Part shown: positions 34,226 through 43,251 of the stretch, in pieces
How positions within the stretch are numbered: position 1 is the first letter of the stretch
Layout: each line of letters opens with the position of its first letter
NCBI GenBank assembly: GCA_003427395.1
Contig: BFEA01000463.1
Span: forward strand, 457,151-506,261
Direction: 5' to 3'
From: Chara braunii
Lineage: Eukaryota > Streptophyta > Charophyceae > Charales > Characeae
DNA: 49,111 nt
Translations under genes and position numbers: made by a program
Notes under the pieces: model-generated
The model's input: the letters and a program-made list of their open reading frames with translations, nothing else
The model's database searches: none
Told to the model about the DNA's origin: nothing

Positions 34226-35393
34226 CAAAAAGCTCTGGGATCTGAAGTGAGAACCCTAATTTTGCCCTGGCGGTTCAATCCCCACAAAAATCCTTGGCTA
34301 CGTCCCACCTACTCTGATCGACGTTGCAGAGGTCTAAATCTGACCTCTAGAAAAAAAAAAGAAAAATAAGGTTGGCAATATTGGATACATATATAGAACA
34401 AAGAAAGAAAGCAATGGCCATACACTTACTCTTAAACAAAAAAAACTTGAAAGAAACGTTACATCCAATATGTGTTTTTGGATTGCATACTCAGGGTGCA
34501 CAGTGACAGACATTGGTGAACCTGTGGATAATTAGTTAGAGACTAGGTCGATGATTCCCCAAGAGCTCTAGGATCTGAAGTGAGAATCTCAATTTCACCC
34601 CGACAGTTCAATCCCCTCAAAAAGTCTTCAACTACGCCCCACCTACTGTGATTGGCGCTCCAATAGGTCTAAATCAGACCTCTATGGAAAGTGAAAAAAA
34701 AAAATTCGCAATATTGGATACATATATAGAAGATAGAAATAAAGCAATGGCCATACACCTGCTATTGAAGAAGAAAAGTTGAAGGAAACGTTACATCCAA
34801 GACGTGTGAGAGAAGGTTAACAACAGTCGTATTTTTCATCACCAGTTCAGGACACCCTTCACTACTTCAGGATGCAGTCTGCCTAAACAGGTGGTTTTCA
34901 GGGTCTTCGGACCTTTGACCACTTTAGGACATCCTTCACCACTTTAGGATGGAGTCTGCCTAAACAGGTGGTTTTCAGGGTGTTCGGACATTTCACCACT
35001 TCCGGATCACACCCTAAAAACAACCTGTTTAGGCAGGCTGCATCCTAAAGTGGTGAAGGGTGGTTTTCATGGTTTTCGGACCTTTCACCACTTCAGGACC
35101 ATTTAGGATTTTCTGACTACCAAAAACTCTCACTTAACCACTTCAGGACACCCTTCACCACTTCAGGATGTAGCCTTCCTAAACAGATGGTTTTCAGGGT
35201 CTTCGGACCTTTCACCACTTCAGGACCATTCCAAATTTTAAGACTGTCAAAAACTCTCACTTCGGAATTTCCATTCCTGAATTTTCAGCTACCCGATAAA
35301 CGTTTGTGAGACGTCTTCTTGGATTGGATGCTAAGGACGCACATTGACATACATTGGTGAATTTGTGTATAACTACTTAGATACTAATAATCT
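34226..35393. repeat. 328-bp tandem duplication, second unit interrupted
   Basis: Unit 1 (34226-34553) and unit 2 (34554-35393) share CTCT(G/A)GGATCTGAAGTGAG, TTGGATACATATATAGAA, GCAATGGCCATACAC and a final block with ACATTGGTGAA. Unit 2 is split by a 503-bp insertion at 34806-35308. The unit contains GGTTCAATCCC (34272-34282), which resembles a polymerase III B box, but no matching A box was found. Confidence 0.75.
34806..35308. mobile_element. insertion built of ~80-bp repeats, 6-bp duplication
   Basis: The insertion is flanked by AGACGT at 34800-34805 and 35309-35314. Comparing units 1 and 2 defines its ends independently. It consists of about three direct copies of a segment of around 80 bp with CTAAACAGGTGGTTTTCAGG, TTCGGACCTTTCACCACTTC and CACCACTT(C/T)AGGA, plus one inverted piece (about 35010-35060, CCTGTTTAGGCAGGCTGCAT). 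I know no superfamily with this structure. Confidence 0.55.
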
Positions 35394-36217
35394 TTCAAAA
35401 TGATCAACATCAAGTTGAATTCTTCCAGATTCAACAATGTACATGACAAAAATTTTATTCCTCCCATCCACAAACACTTGGAAAACCTACTTTCCACATC
35501 TACCAATAACTTATTTGCCAATAACCCAATAAAGAGGATGTGGAAAGCCAATAAGATATGTAAACCAACAAAACTAATAACATTGATAGTCAAAGCCATA
35601 TATCCTCTCCTGCGTCCAGAATAGATGTCACCACTATAATGAAAGAACAATGAGCCAAATAATTGAACATCTACCTAGAAGAGATCTCGCAGTTTAACTG
35701 GTGCGAAGACCTCAAGGAGAGACCAACGAAATTTCCTCCTCTACAATGGCAAATCGTGCATAGATGATGATCAACTTTTGACTCGTTAATTGATCACTCA
35801 TTACTATAACAACATGGATTAGCATCCCCTACAAGTTGGTGTCTTGTTTTCATTTCAACTTCCCCTCTAAGAAATGTCAAAGAAACAATAGAGCATATTT
35901 TCATCCAATGTCAGGGAGCCAAGTTTCTATGGAGAAGATGAGATTCCGTTTGGTCCAAATTTATGGGTATGAAATGACATGGGGATTGGGGAGTTATTTT
36001 ATTAGGACATTGGAAACCCGCTTTGTAGCATCGCGTTCGGGCTCTGTGATCGAACCGAAACGCTTGGTACCGGGCCCGGACATGGCCCAAAATCAACCGA
36101 GCCCAAACATTTGTATTATCTTTTTGTTATTATTATTTACATATATATAGGGGTTGGGGGGCTCCGGAGGGCATTGCCCATCATTCTTGAACATACACAT
36201 ATGAACACATACAAACA

Positions 36218-36371
36218 TACACACACACACACACACACACATCTACGGACGCAGCTGATGCAACACCTACAATAATTGTTGTAGTAGTAACCGATGCAAC
36301 TCATCTAGTTTGTCGCATTTGTTGCATATATAATCGCACACACACAAACACAACAAACACATACACACATA

Positions 36372-36437
<66 letters not shown>

Positions 36438-36575
36438 CACACACACACACACATCTGCTGACGTAACTGATGCAGCATCTACACCAGGGCTATAAACTGG
36501 TGCAACAACTGTAGTTGTTGTATTTGCTACACACAAACACATAATCACATATATACACACACACACACATACACA

Positions 36576-36648
<73 letters not shown>

Positions 36649-36688
36649 NACACATAATCACATATATACACACACACACACATACACA

Positions 36689-36772
<84 letters not shown>
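36218..36772. repeat. (CA)n tracts with a duplicated segment and a single N
   Basis: Several CA runs occur (36218-36240, 36361-36465, 36553-36648, 36662-36772). The block around ATAATCACATATATACAC occurs at about 36540 and again at about 36652, immediately after a lone N at 36649. This looks like two overlapping contig ends joined without merging. Confidence 0.8.
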
Positions 36773-36775
<3 letters not shown>

Positions 36776-36789
36776 CCCTGTTGCTGCCC

Positions 36790-37170
36790 ACAGGGACCGG
36801 AATGGTCGAAATGGCCCCGGTCTATGTTTCGACTTGTACTCGCCCCGGTACGAGTACGAGTTGTACTCATTTCTCGTGTGCTACTTGTACTCAAGGCCCC
36901 GTACGACTTTTTTTAATTTTTTTTACTGTTTTTATTTATTTTTTTCTCCCGTAATAATAAGAATCTGCAGATTGTGCTCGAACAAATGTTGCTTGTTTTG
37001 GGATGTTACAACACATGTGTTTTTTTGGATTTTTTTGATTACTTTTTTTTTTTTTTTCCGTACGGGTCGTACGGGGGCGTACATGTTCTCAAACATATAT
37101 TACCTGTACGTTTCGTATGGAAAGGCCCCGTACGTGTACGTTCGGTAATGCAGGCCCCGGTGTTGGCCAC
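36790..37170. repeat. GTACGG-rich repeat, copy 2
   Basis: GC-rich blocks with CCCCGTACGAC (near 36896) and its complement GTCGTACGGGG (near 37066) flank an AT-rich core. GTACG and CGTAC motifs recur many times in both arms. The layout, motif-rich arms around an AT core, resembles a small DNA transposon, but I could not fix its ends. It is nested within TIR-element copy 5. Confidence 0.45.
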
Positions 37171-37309
37171 ACGAGGATGCGTTTAACAACTTCTTTTTTT
37201 TTCCTTCGCTCGGCCAAACATCGTCTGTTCCCTCTCGGTCGAGCGTCCGAACATGTTCGGATGCTGGATGGGGCGTTGAAAATGTCAAGTGTGCTACGTA
37301 GGAACTCCA

Positions 37310-37812
37310 GTGATGGATAATGTTTCAAAAATTTGGACCCATTTTTTCAAAATAGAAGGAAAAGCAGTGTTATGGGCTTTGTGGTGTAAAAATGTGTGAT
37401 AAACTGAAAACTCTACCTTAGAAACAAGACTTAAAAAATATTATCCACAAAGTCTCGATAAACTGACTGGGGGATCACACAGGGAAGAAATTGGGAGAAG
37501 TAAGATGACCTAGTGATGAAAGAGAGGAGCTCATCAAGAGAGACTATGACATCTCCTTCCACAAGATCTCCAAGTTGCTTTACCGATCTATTATCACCCT
37601 CGGAACTTTCAATAGTGGATCTGCAATGACATGGAATATAAGTAGACTGATACAGGCAGATATGCAGTTGCTCAGTGTGCTCTTCAATGCTTTTGAGGTG
37701 GATGCAGGTTGTAATGATCCAAATTCAGTATCTTTTTCACTAAAGTGAAAATGAAATTCGTCAGTTCAAAATGGTGGGGCGGCGGTGAGAGAGCAAGACT
37801 GAAGACTGCTAT
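37310..37812. other. LINE remnant end, then unannotated
   Basis: The first 120 bases continue the LINE remnant. The rest, to 37812, has no frame, repeat or structure that I can support. Confidence 0.4.
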
Positions 37813-38001
37813 CTTCTTCCCCCGAGCATAACGCATATGCGTTGCAAACGAATACAATGCATATGGTGCTTTCTTTTCGAATATGTGTTCTATTTGAACA
37901 ACCTTAAATTTGGAATACAACTCACATGCGTTCTATTCATTTTTTTATTTTTATTTTAAAACTCAAATATAACGCGTATACGTTATGTTCGGGGGAAGAA
38001 G
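37813..38001. mobile_element. 189-bp inverted-repeat element
   Basis: CTTCTTCCCCCGAGCATAAC (from 37813) is matched by the complement of 37971-38001, GTTATGTTCGGGGGAAGAAG. The repeats extend over about 31 bp, and each ends in a palindrome or near-palindrome, AACGCATATGCGTT and AACGCGTATACGTT. The interior is AT-rich. No target duplication is clear, so the superfamily is open. Confidence 0.6.
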
Positions 38002-38166
38002 GTAGTTATATCATGATAGATCTGGTGGCCCACATGGGCCTGAAGAGGCAACTTTTTCACTCTTTTATTTCTGTTCGTTTTCCTCAGAAGCCTGGTTAAC
38101 GGCACCTTCGGGTCCATAGTGGGGCATTGTGCCCGTTAAATTTTTTTGGGGGGGGCGACTTAAGTA

Positions 38167-38328
38167 GAGTCACAAAAACGAGTTATAATTGCACTATTGG
38201 GAAAAATACAGTTTGCAATTGCATTTCGCACTACCTTGTCAGAAAGTTGGGTTCTATACATTGCCCAATCCACAATTTGAAACTGTACTTTGGCCCATAG
38301 TGCAATTATAACTTATTTTTTGTGACTC
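38167..38328. mobile_element. 162-bp inverted-repeat element
   Basis: Termini of about 50 bp are inverted copies: GAGTCACAAAAACGAG then GTTATAATTGCACTA on the left, TAGTGCAATTATAAC then TTTTTTGTGACTC on the right. Short size, long terminal inverted repeats and no ORF fit a MITE. No target duplication is visible. The following 38329-38539 holds nothing identifiable. Confidence 0.65.
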
Positions 38329-38539
38329 CCGCATAGTTTCTCAAACAGGGGAAAAAGAAATGCACAATGACGTAGACTTCGATTGTCTGCCTTACGATCA
38401 TCCTCAGGAGGTTGTCCTTCTAGCCTCAGGCTCGCAACTTCCGATCAGTCTATCCCACACTGAGCGTCACATATTTGAAAAGAAAAAGATGGAACCTGTA
38501 AGCATGCCCGGATATGGGGATGACACATAATCATTTGGG

Positions 38540-39741
38540 TTTATCCGGCCGGGTGAATATATCTGTTTTTGTGATCTGCAAGAGAAACTCGATGAAGCCA
38601 GCAATAGAGGGTCAACAATTCATTGAGAGTTTTCGGGGATGTTACGGTTAAAATCTCTTTTTGAAAAAATCGAATGAAGGACAGAGTTGAAACTTTTTGG
38701 GATGTGTGTTGACGATTATGGAGGAATGTTAGAGTTTGGGATGTGCAGTGACGTACAAGAACCAAGATACTTGGAAGGAAGAACGCATAATTTTTCAGAG
38801 TATTCAAAATTTTTTATTTTTTTAAGATCAGATGCAGAAGATGGTAGTAATTGGTCCTTTTTGCATTGTGCTCGAACATGTACTACGCTCAGAGGTACTA
38901 AACTGATCTACTTGTTCACCTTGAAGGTGAAATTGTGGAGGAAGGGGTATCCGAATGTTTGTTTTCATAATGCAATAGTGAGCTGCTCGAACAAGTTTTG
39001 CGGTTTGTGGAGTGAGTGGCTGCCGACTTTGATTGACTCGACTGCTGTCAGATAAATGACGGGGGTACCAGGTCCGTTGTATGGCCCTATTGTGCACCTT
39101 TCGTAAACTTCTCTTTTCAACTGAAGAATCCTCAATGGATGTAGGATTTGAACTTCTGATTGCTTACCTATCTTTAAGATTTTGAATGTTGAGATAACTT
39201 TGCGGCGGCTTTGAACCCTTACATGCTGGTAGGGAATGTGCATGGTACCGATGAGATATATTTTTTATAAGTACCGGCAATTGTTTAGGGAATACTGGTT
39301 AAAAAGAGTATGTTCTAACTTTTGCGTGTTTTAAGGGTTTGGCACGACTACATTTTTCTTTCCAATGAATCTAGACGTCTAGTTGATCCATAGGTTTTCT
39401 TTACAACAGACCATGATTCAGGAACAGACTACCTTTTATGATATATCATAGTTGACCTATTGCCAAACTAGACAAAAAACCCCAATGAGCGTTGGTCACG
39501 GCAACCAGCTGAAACCGGTTGGGTCATCGCCGTAACGTTCCGAGATTTTTTTTTTTCAGTATGGAGTCACGTTCGGGATTTGTCAACTATATCTTATATC
39601 TTTGCTCCTTCCTCGTCTTCTCCCTCCCCTATTTTCCATGCCATTCATTTATCTTTCTGTCTACTCAATGGTGAATACTTGGTATTAACAGTCTCGTGTT
39701 TTTGTGTGGTTTGCCTACGTCTTTGTTTGTCATACCACAAC
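38540..39741 (+). mobile_element. Penelope-like element, 5'-truncated upstream copy (pseudo-LTR)
   Basis: This segment is homologous throughout to 43985-45205 of the downstream element. It starts near the reverse-transcriptase catalytic motif C, continues through the thumb to a stop at 39053-39055 (ending EWLPTLIDSTAVR) and then a tail of about 690 bp. Homology stops at 39741 (CATACCACAAC), where the full copy begins. The same sequence ends the full copy at 45205. This head-to-tail layout with a partial upstream copy is a hallmark of Penelope-like elements. The coding part has frameshifts and stops. The reverse-transcriptase assignment comes from the paired copy. Confidence 0.75.
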
Positions 39742-40059
39742 TTTTATTCACAAAGTAATCGAACTAGGGGTCATCCTACTGCTGAGCGGCTTCAATTTCA
39801 TGCACAGTCAACATGAATACCAATAACTACGTACGGTGACCGTCTTGTTATAACTGCGAGTAAGATGACCATATTCAGAGATTTTGTCCTTATCCACCAC
39901 GCCAAGCACATGTCTCTAATCTAAATACATTCATTGTTCTTGTTCTAACTCAAACACTTCTCACTCTTTTTGGTAATAGTGGTAGTAGTTTTCCTAACAC
40001 AAAGTACAATCAAAGAGGATGGACAAGACCTAGTAATACCAGAAGAATTTAGACGCTCG

Positions 40060-41253
40060 AAGGAACTATTGCCAGGTTGAAGGTTTGATACGATGAAGAA
40101 GAAGAATGAGAGAAGAAGAAGACGAAAGAGGAGGGAGAAAGTTAAACGAGAGAAAGAAGACGAAGATAGAAGACAACAAAATAGGAAAGACCAAGAGGAT
40201 CAAAATAGGTTGGTAAATTGATCGGTTCAATGTTGGATTGTGTCGATATTGCGAAGGAATAGAAAAAGAATGAAGAGAGTGATGTGGCGAAGCTAAGGGA
40301 GGTAATTGAGAAGATGAAGGCTTCAGCGGTGCAAACTGTCGTGGCGTCGACTAATGTGTCTAATACTTCCTTGGACCTTCAGCGTGAATTTGACGAAGCA
40401 AAAAGGAAGGCACGGGAGGCCAATGAGCGACGTATGACGGCTCTAGAAGAACAAGTCTTAGGGATGAAGAAGATTACTTAGGATGTCGTGAGTGTAGCGG
40501 AGAGTTGGATAATTAAAGCTCAACGCCTAGGGAATAAGCGTGGGTGTATCACGATTGTTGCTACTTGCAGCCCGCAATTCCGTACTCGGCCTCGATGTGC
40601 ACCTGTTGTCATGCCTGCTATTACGAGAGGGAAGAACGCTAAGGATTACAGTGATTTGGTGACAAGAAAATTGGAAGAGGTTGATATTCTTAAGGAGATG
40701 AGAATTGAAGAATTTAATCAGAGATGAGTCACTGTGGTGGAACAAGAGAGCAATGAAATCAGAGAAGAGAAGGATAAGGAGATCGAAGGACTGAAGGAGG
40801 CCCTAAGCAGAGTCCAATTGGTGACTACGAAGAACGTAAGGTCATCCAAGATGAAGGACAAGCAGCATAAGATGATAACAATAGACCTACGACAGCGTCT
40901 AGAAGCGGTGGTGAATGATGAGGTCGGGTGCTCTAACAAAGGTAAAGTCACTACCACTCCAATGAGTAAGGAGAACCTGGTGAAGGACAGGGTTGTTGAC
41001 CTACAAGGGTGTCGAAAAGACATGAAGTACAAGAAAAAGGAAGCAGTTATGGCCATATGTGTTGAAGAAGGTGTAACATACGTCAATCCGAAGACAACCA
41101 GGGAGGGGATCGCTCTACTTTGTACATGGAGAGCGTGTGATGAGATACCGCCTGGGAACTCACATAGAATTTTCATATAAGACTTCACTGAGACAGAGGA
41201 TGTGCAAAGCGAATATCTCAGTAAGTTCGACGGGGTAGACGTCTGTATTTCTT
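40060..41253 (+). pseudogene. coiled-coil ORF1 of the Penelope-like element
   Basis: From ATG 40230 one frame continues to 41253 with stops at 40260, 40479, 40725 and 41178. Upstream, 40060-40230 is Glu/Lys/Arg-rich in shifting frames and probably belongs to the same protein. Segments such as EFDEAKRKAREANERRMTAL and KDKEIEGLKEALSRVQL have the heptad, charged look of a coiled coil. The C-terminal part includes KKEAVMAICVEEGVTYVNPK and DFTETEDVQSEYLSKFDGVD. A structural, nucleic-acid-binding or multimerisation role is likely by analogy with retroelement ORF1 proteins; no enzyme motif is visible. Confidence 0.6.
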
Positions 41254-41323
41254 AGCGTGTATCCCCTACACGACTTATTTATGGAATATTACTACAAGGT
41301 GTGTAAGTAAACGTGAGTATTCT

Positions 41324-42034
41324 ATGGATAAATTAAAATGTCGATTCTTAAATTCCCTCTTATGTTTAATCGTTATTGGGCTCACTTTGACTGGTCAGAT
41401 ACCTTGGGCGACAAAATTTAGTAATTGTTTTTCCTCTCTTCTCTTGCCGGGTTATGATTTGGATAGATGCGAAGGTCTGTTGGTATACGTGTTGATCTCT
41501 CCTTGGTGTAGGCACACCTATACTGATAACACAAAGAGGGATCTACGTGCAAGATGGAGTGAGCATATCTATAGGGTGTGTAATTCTTCATTGCCTGGCA
41601 GTGATGATCGAAACGAAAAGTTGTATCGGTGGTTGAGAAGATGCAGGGTTCATCGTTGTGTCGCCATTCCAATTCATTTGTGCACTCATGATGATTTGTT
41701 GGAAGTACAACGATTCTATATTCATACCAGTGGTTCTTCTTTCAATGTGCGAGATAAAGCTTGTGGATCGAAGAGTAGGAGGCGGGCACTTCGAGAGAGA
41801 TTGAAAACAAAAAAGGAGAAAGATGGTTGTAGGGAAGACAGTAAAACTATTGGTTCTCTTCTAGAATTTCATTTAACTATAGGTGTGACTTTGTCCAGGC
41901 TCCTTCGAATTCTTGATTTTGCCAAAAAGCAGAGCATCATTCGTTGTGTCATCTCATGCAAAGGAGTAGTAAGTTTGCTTGACACGGGGGATGTGGTAAA
42001 ACGATTGTATGTCCAGGCTCCTTCGAATTCTTGA
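41324..42034 (+). pseudogene. GIY-YIG endonuclease domain of the Penelope-like element
   Basis: A 236-codon ORF. Residues 54-56 are VYV (position of G-[IV]-Y), 66-68 are YTD (position of Y-I-G), R77 precedes H81 with the usual spacing (RWSEH), E127 lies in LLEVQRFYI, and N141 follows in FNVRD. This is the order of catalytic positions in GIY-YIG nucleases, which nick DNA to start reverse transcription in Penelope-like elements. The second half-motif is degenerate (YTD rather than YIG), so activity is doubtful. A basic tail, KSRRRALRERLKTKKEKDG, follows. The normal continuation is broken by a 118-bp tandem duplication (41893-42129), which causes the stop at 42032. Confidence 0.7.
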
Positions 42035-42129
42035 TTTTGCCAAAAAGAAGAGCATCATTCGTTGTGTCATCTCATGCAAAGGAGTTGTATGTTTGGTTGA
42101 CACGGGGGGATGTGGTAAAACGATTGTAT
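41893..42129 (+). repeat. 118/119-bp tandem duplication inside the ORF
   Basis: The unit at 41893-42010 recurs at 42011-42129 with few changes and one added G. As 118 is not a multiple of three, the duplication shifts the frame and ends the ORF. With one unit removed, reading would continue into VSCMLGNGQFEKM. A second duplicate-free part of the linker, FTFSAIHIFYEKRIRCRL, lies near 42340. Confidence 0.85.
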
Positions 42130-42864
42130 GAGACGTCCTATGTTTCGTGTATGCTTGGAAATGGGCAATTTGAGAAGATGTCGTTGTTGGTTTAGCAATG
42201 GAGTAACGATTATTTTTGAGAATACAGTACTTTTTTTGAGGAAGTCTTTGACATGTAAGGAACAGTCGCTTAAAGTATTGAGTCAACCAAGGTCGCGTAA
42301 TGACTTATATAGTTGGGATTTCGGAAAATTGGTGTTCACTTTTTCAGCTATTCATATTTTTTATGAAAAAAGGATAAGATGTAGACTCCGGTGCATTATG
42401 TCAAGGACCATAAGTACTTGTTACAGGGTATGTGTTAGGCAGAGCTTGGTGATTCGCTTAGTATATAACCCGGTATACAATAAGGTAGGTGTTTAAAAGT
42501 TCGTTGCATGATTCATTGGAAATCTGAGTATCCTAATGCTTGGAAGAAGCTTCTAGTTCGCAGACTAAGAGTTGTCTGGTATCGAAATCGGTCATTTGAT
42601 GATCGCTTGCACAATTTTAAATCGTTTGCAAAAGATCCGGTGGCTAATGTATGTTGCTGCAAAACGATTTAGTTTCCTTTACCACATAGCGAAGGACTTA
42701 ATGAGAGTTCAATTTTATCTCCATAGCTCCGTAATTTTGAAAATATTATAAAACTCTCCTGTATTAATAGTACACTTAGCCTAAGGAAGCAGATTGTCTC
42801 TTCTTTCACGACCTCTCTTTGGTCTTTATCGTCTCTTGCTACATGAACCTTATCTAATGATGTC

Positions 42865-43251
42865 TTGACCACTTGCCTTAATTCTTTGGAACCTATTGGA
42901 GCTTCTTTCACTCTTCCTTGTCCATTGCATCGTCTATCTTCTTCCTCTGCTACTTTCTCTTCTCCTTCTTCTTCTTCTTCTTCTTCTTCTTCTTCTTCTT
43001 CTCCTTTTTTTTTTTCTTCTTCTTCTTCGTCTTCGTTTTTTTCGTCTTCGTTTTCTTCTTCTTCTTCTTCTTCTTCTTCTTCTTCTTCTTCTCCTCCTCC
43101 TCCTTCTCCTTTATCCGTCTCTCTTGATGGTCTTCTTGAATTGAAGGAGTGTTGTGAGAAGAATTTTGAAACCTTGAAGTCGGTCTTCGATAAGTTAGTT
43201 TGCATACCCATAGACCATAATGTGGAGATAAGTTCATATGTTGTCCTTTGA
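42865..43251 (+). pseudogene. Ser-rich linker encoded by (TCT)n, entering the RT
   Basis: The ORF begins with a unique segment (TCLNSLEPIGASFTLPCP), runs through a long Ser/Phe/Pro tract encoded by TCT/TTC repeats at about 42960-43100, and leaves into unique protein, LSVSLDGLLELKECCEKNFE and FDKLVCIPIDHNVEISS. Unique sequence in the same frame on both sides suggests that the microsatellite is a coding linker between endonuclease and reverse transcriptase rather than an insertion. Confidence 0.55.

Larger units (their letters stand above)
36021..37300 (+). mobile_element. non-autonomous TIR element, copy 5, with nested inserts
   Basis: The left end CTTTGTAGCATCGCGTTCGG (36021) and the right end GTGCTACGTA (37300) match the family termini. 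The flanks GGAAACCCG (36012-36020) and GGAACTCCA (37301-37309) agree at six of nine positions. The arms extend to about 36150 and from about 37190. The intervening kilobase, with CA microsatellites and a GTACGG-rich repeat, replaces the normal AT-rich core. The element sits within a LINE remnant whose reading resumes on the other side. Confidence 0.6.
35650..37431 (+). pseudogene. LINE ORF2 C-terminal remnant (zf-RVT-like), split
   Basis: Before the transposon at 36021, the plus strand reads KETIEHIFIQCQGAKFLWRR (about 35880-35940), then a stop and DSVWSKFMG. This matches the C-terminal zinc-binding region of LINE reverse transcriptases, typically E..HIF..C..A..LW. After the transposon, from about 37312, it continues NVSKIWTHFFKIEGKAVLWA with LWCKN, like the closing W..F....GKA.WALW.+N of such proteins. 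Both internal stops before the transposon (TGA) are one G-to-A change from Trp. The upstream limit is uncertain: 35400-35650 is open on the plus strand but not clearly related. Confidence 0.55.

Noticed and set aside
34272-34282. SINE based on GGTTCAATCCC
   Set aside because: It is a B-box-like match, but no A box lies upstream and no poly-A end with target duplication was found.
35384-35650. LINE reverse-transcriptase segment on the minus strand
   Set aside because: A weak resemblance (FSKCLWMGG) conflicts in orientation with the better-supported plus-strand LINE end directly downstream.
36267-36894. Cys/Val-periodic ORFs
   Set aside because: They are translations of CA microsatellites.
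42669-43237. Glu/Lys-rich minus-strand ORFs
   Set aside because: They are the opposite strand of the (TCT)n linker of the Penelope-like element, whose plus strand is supported by flanking protein.
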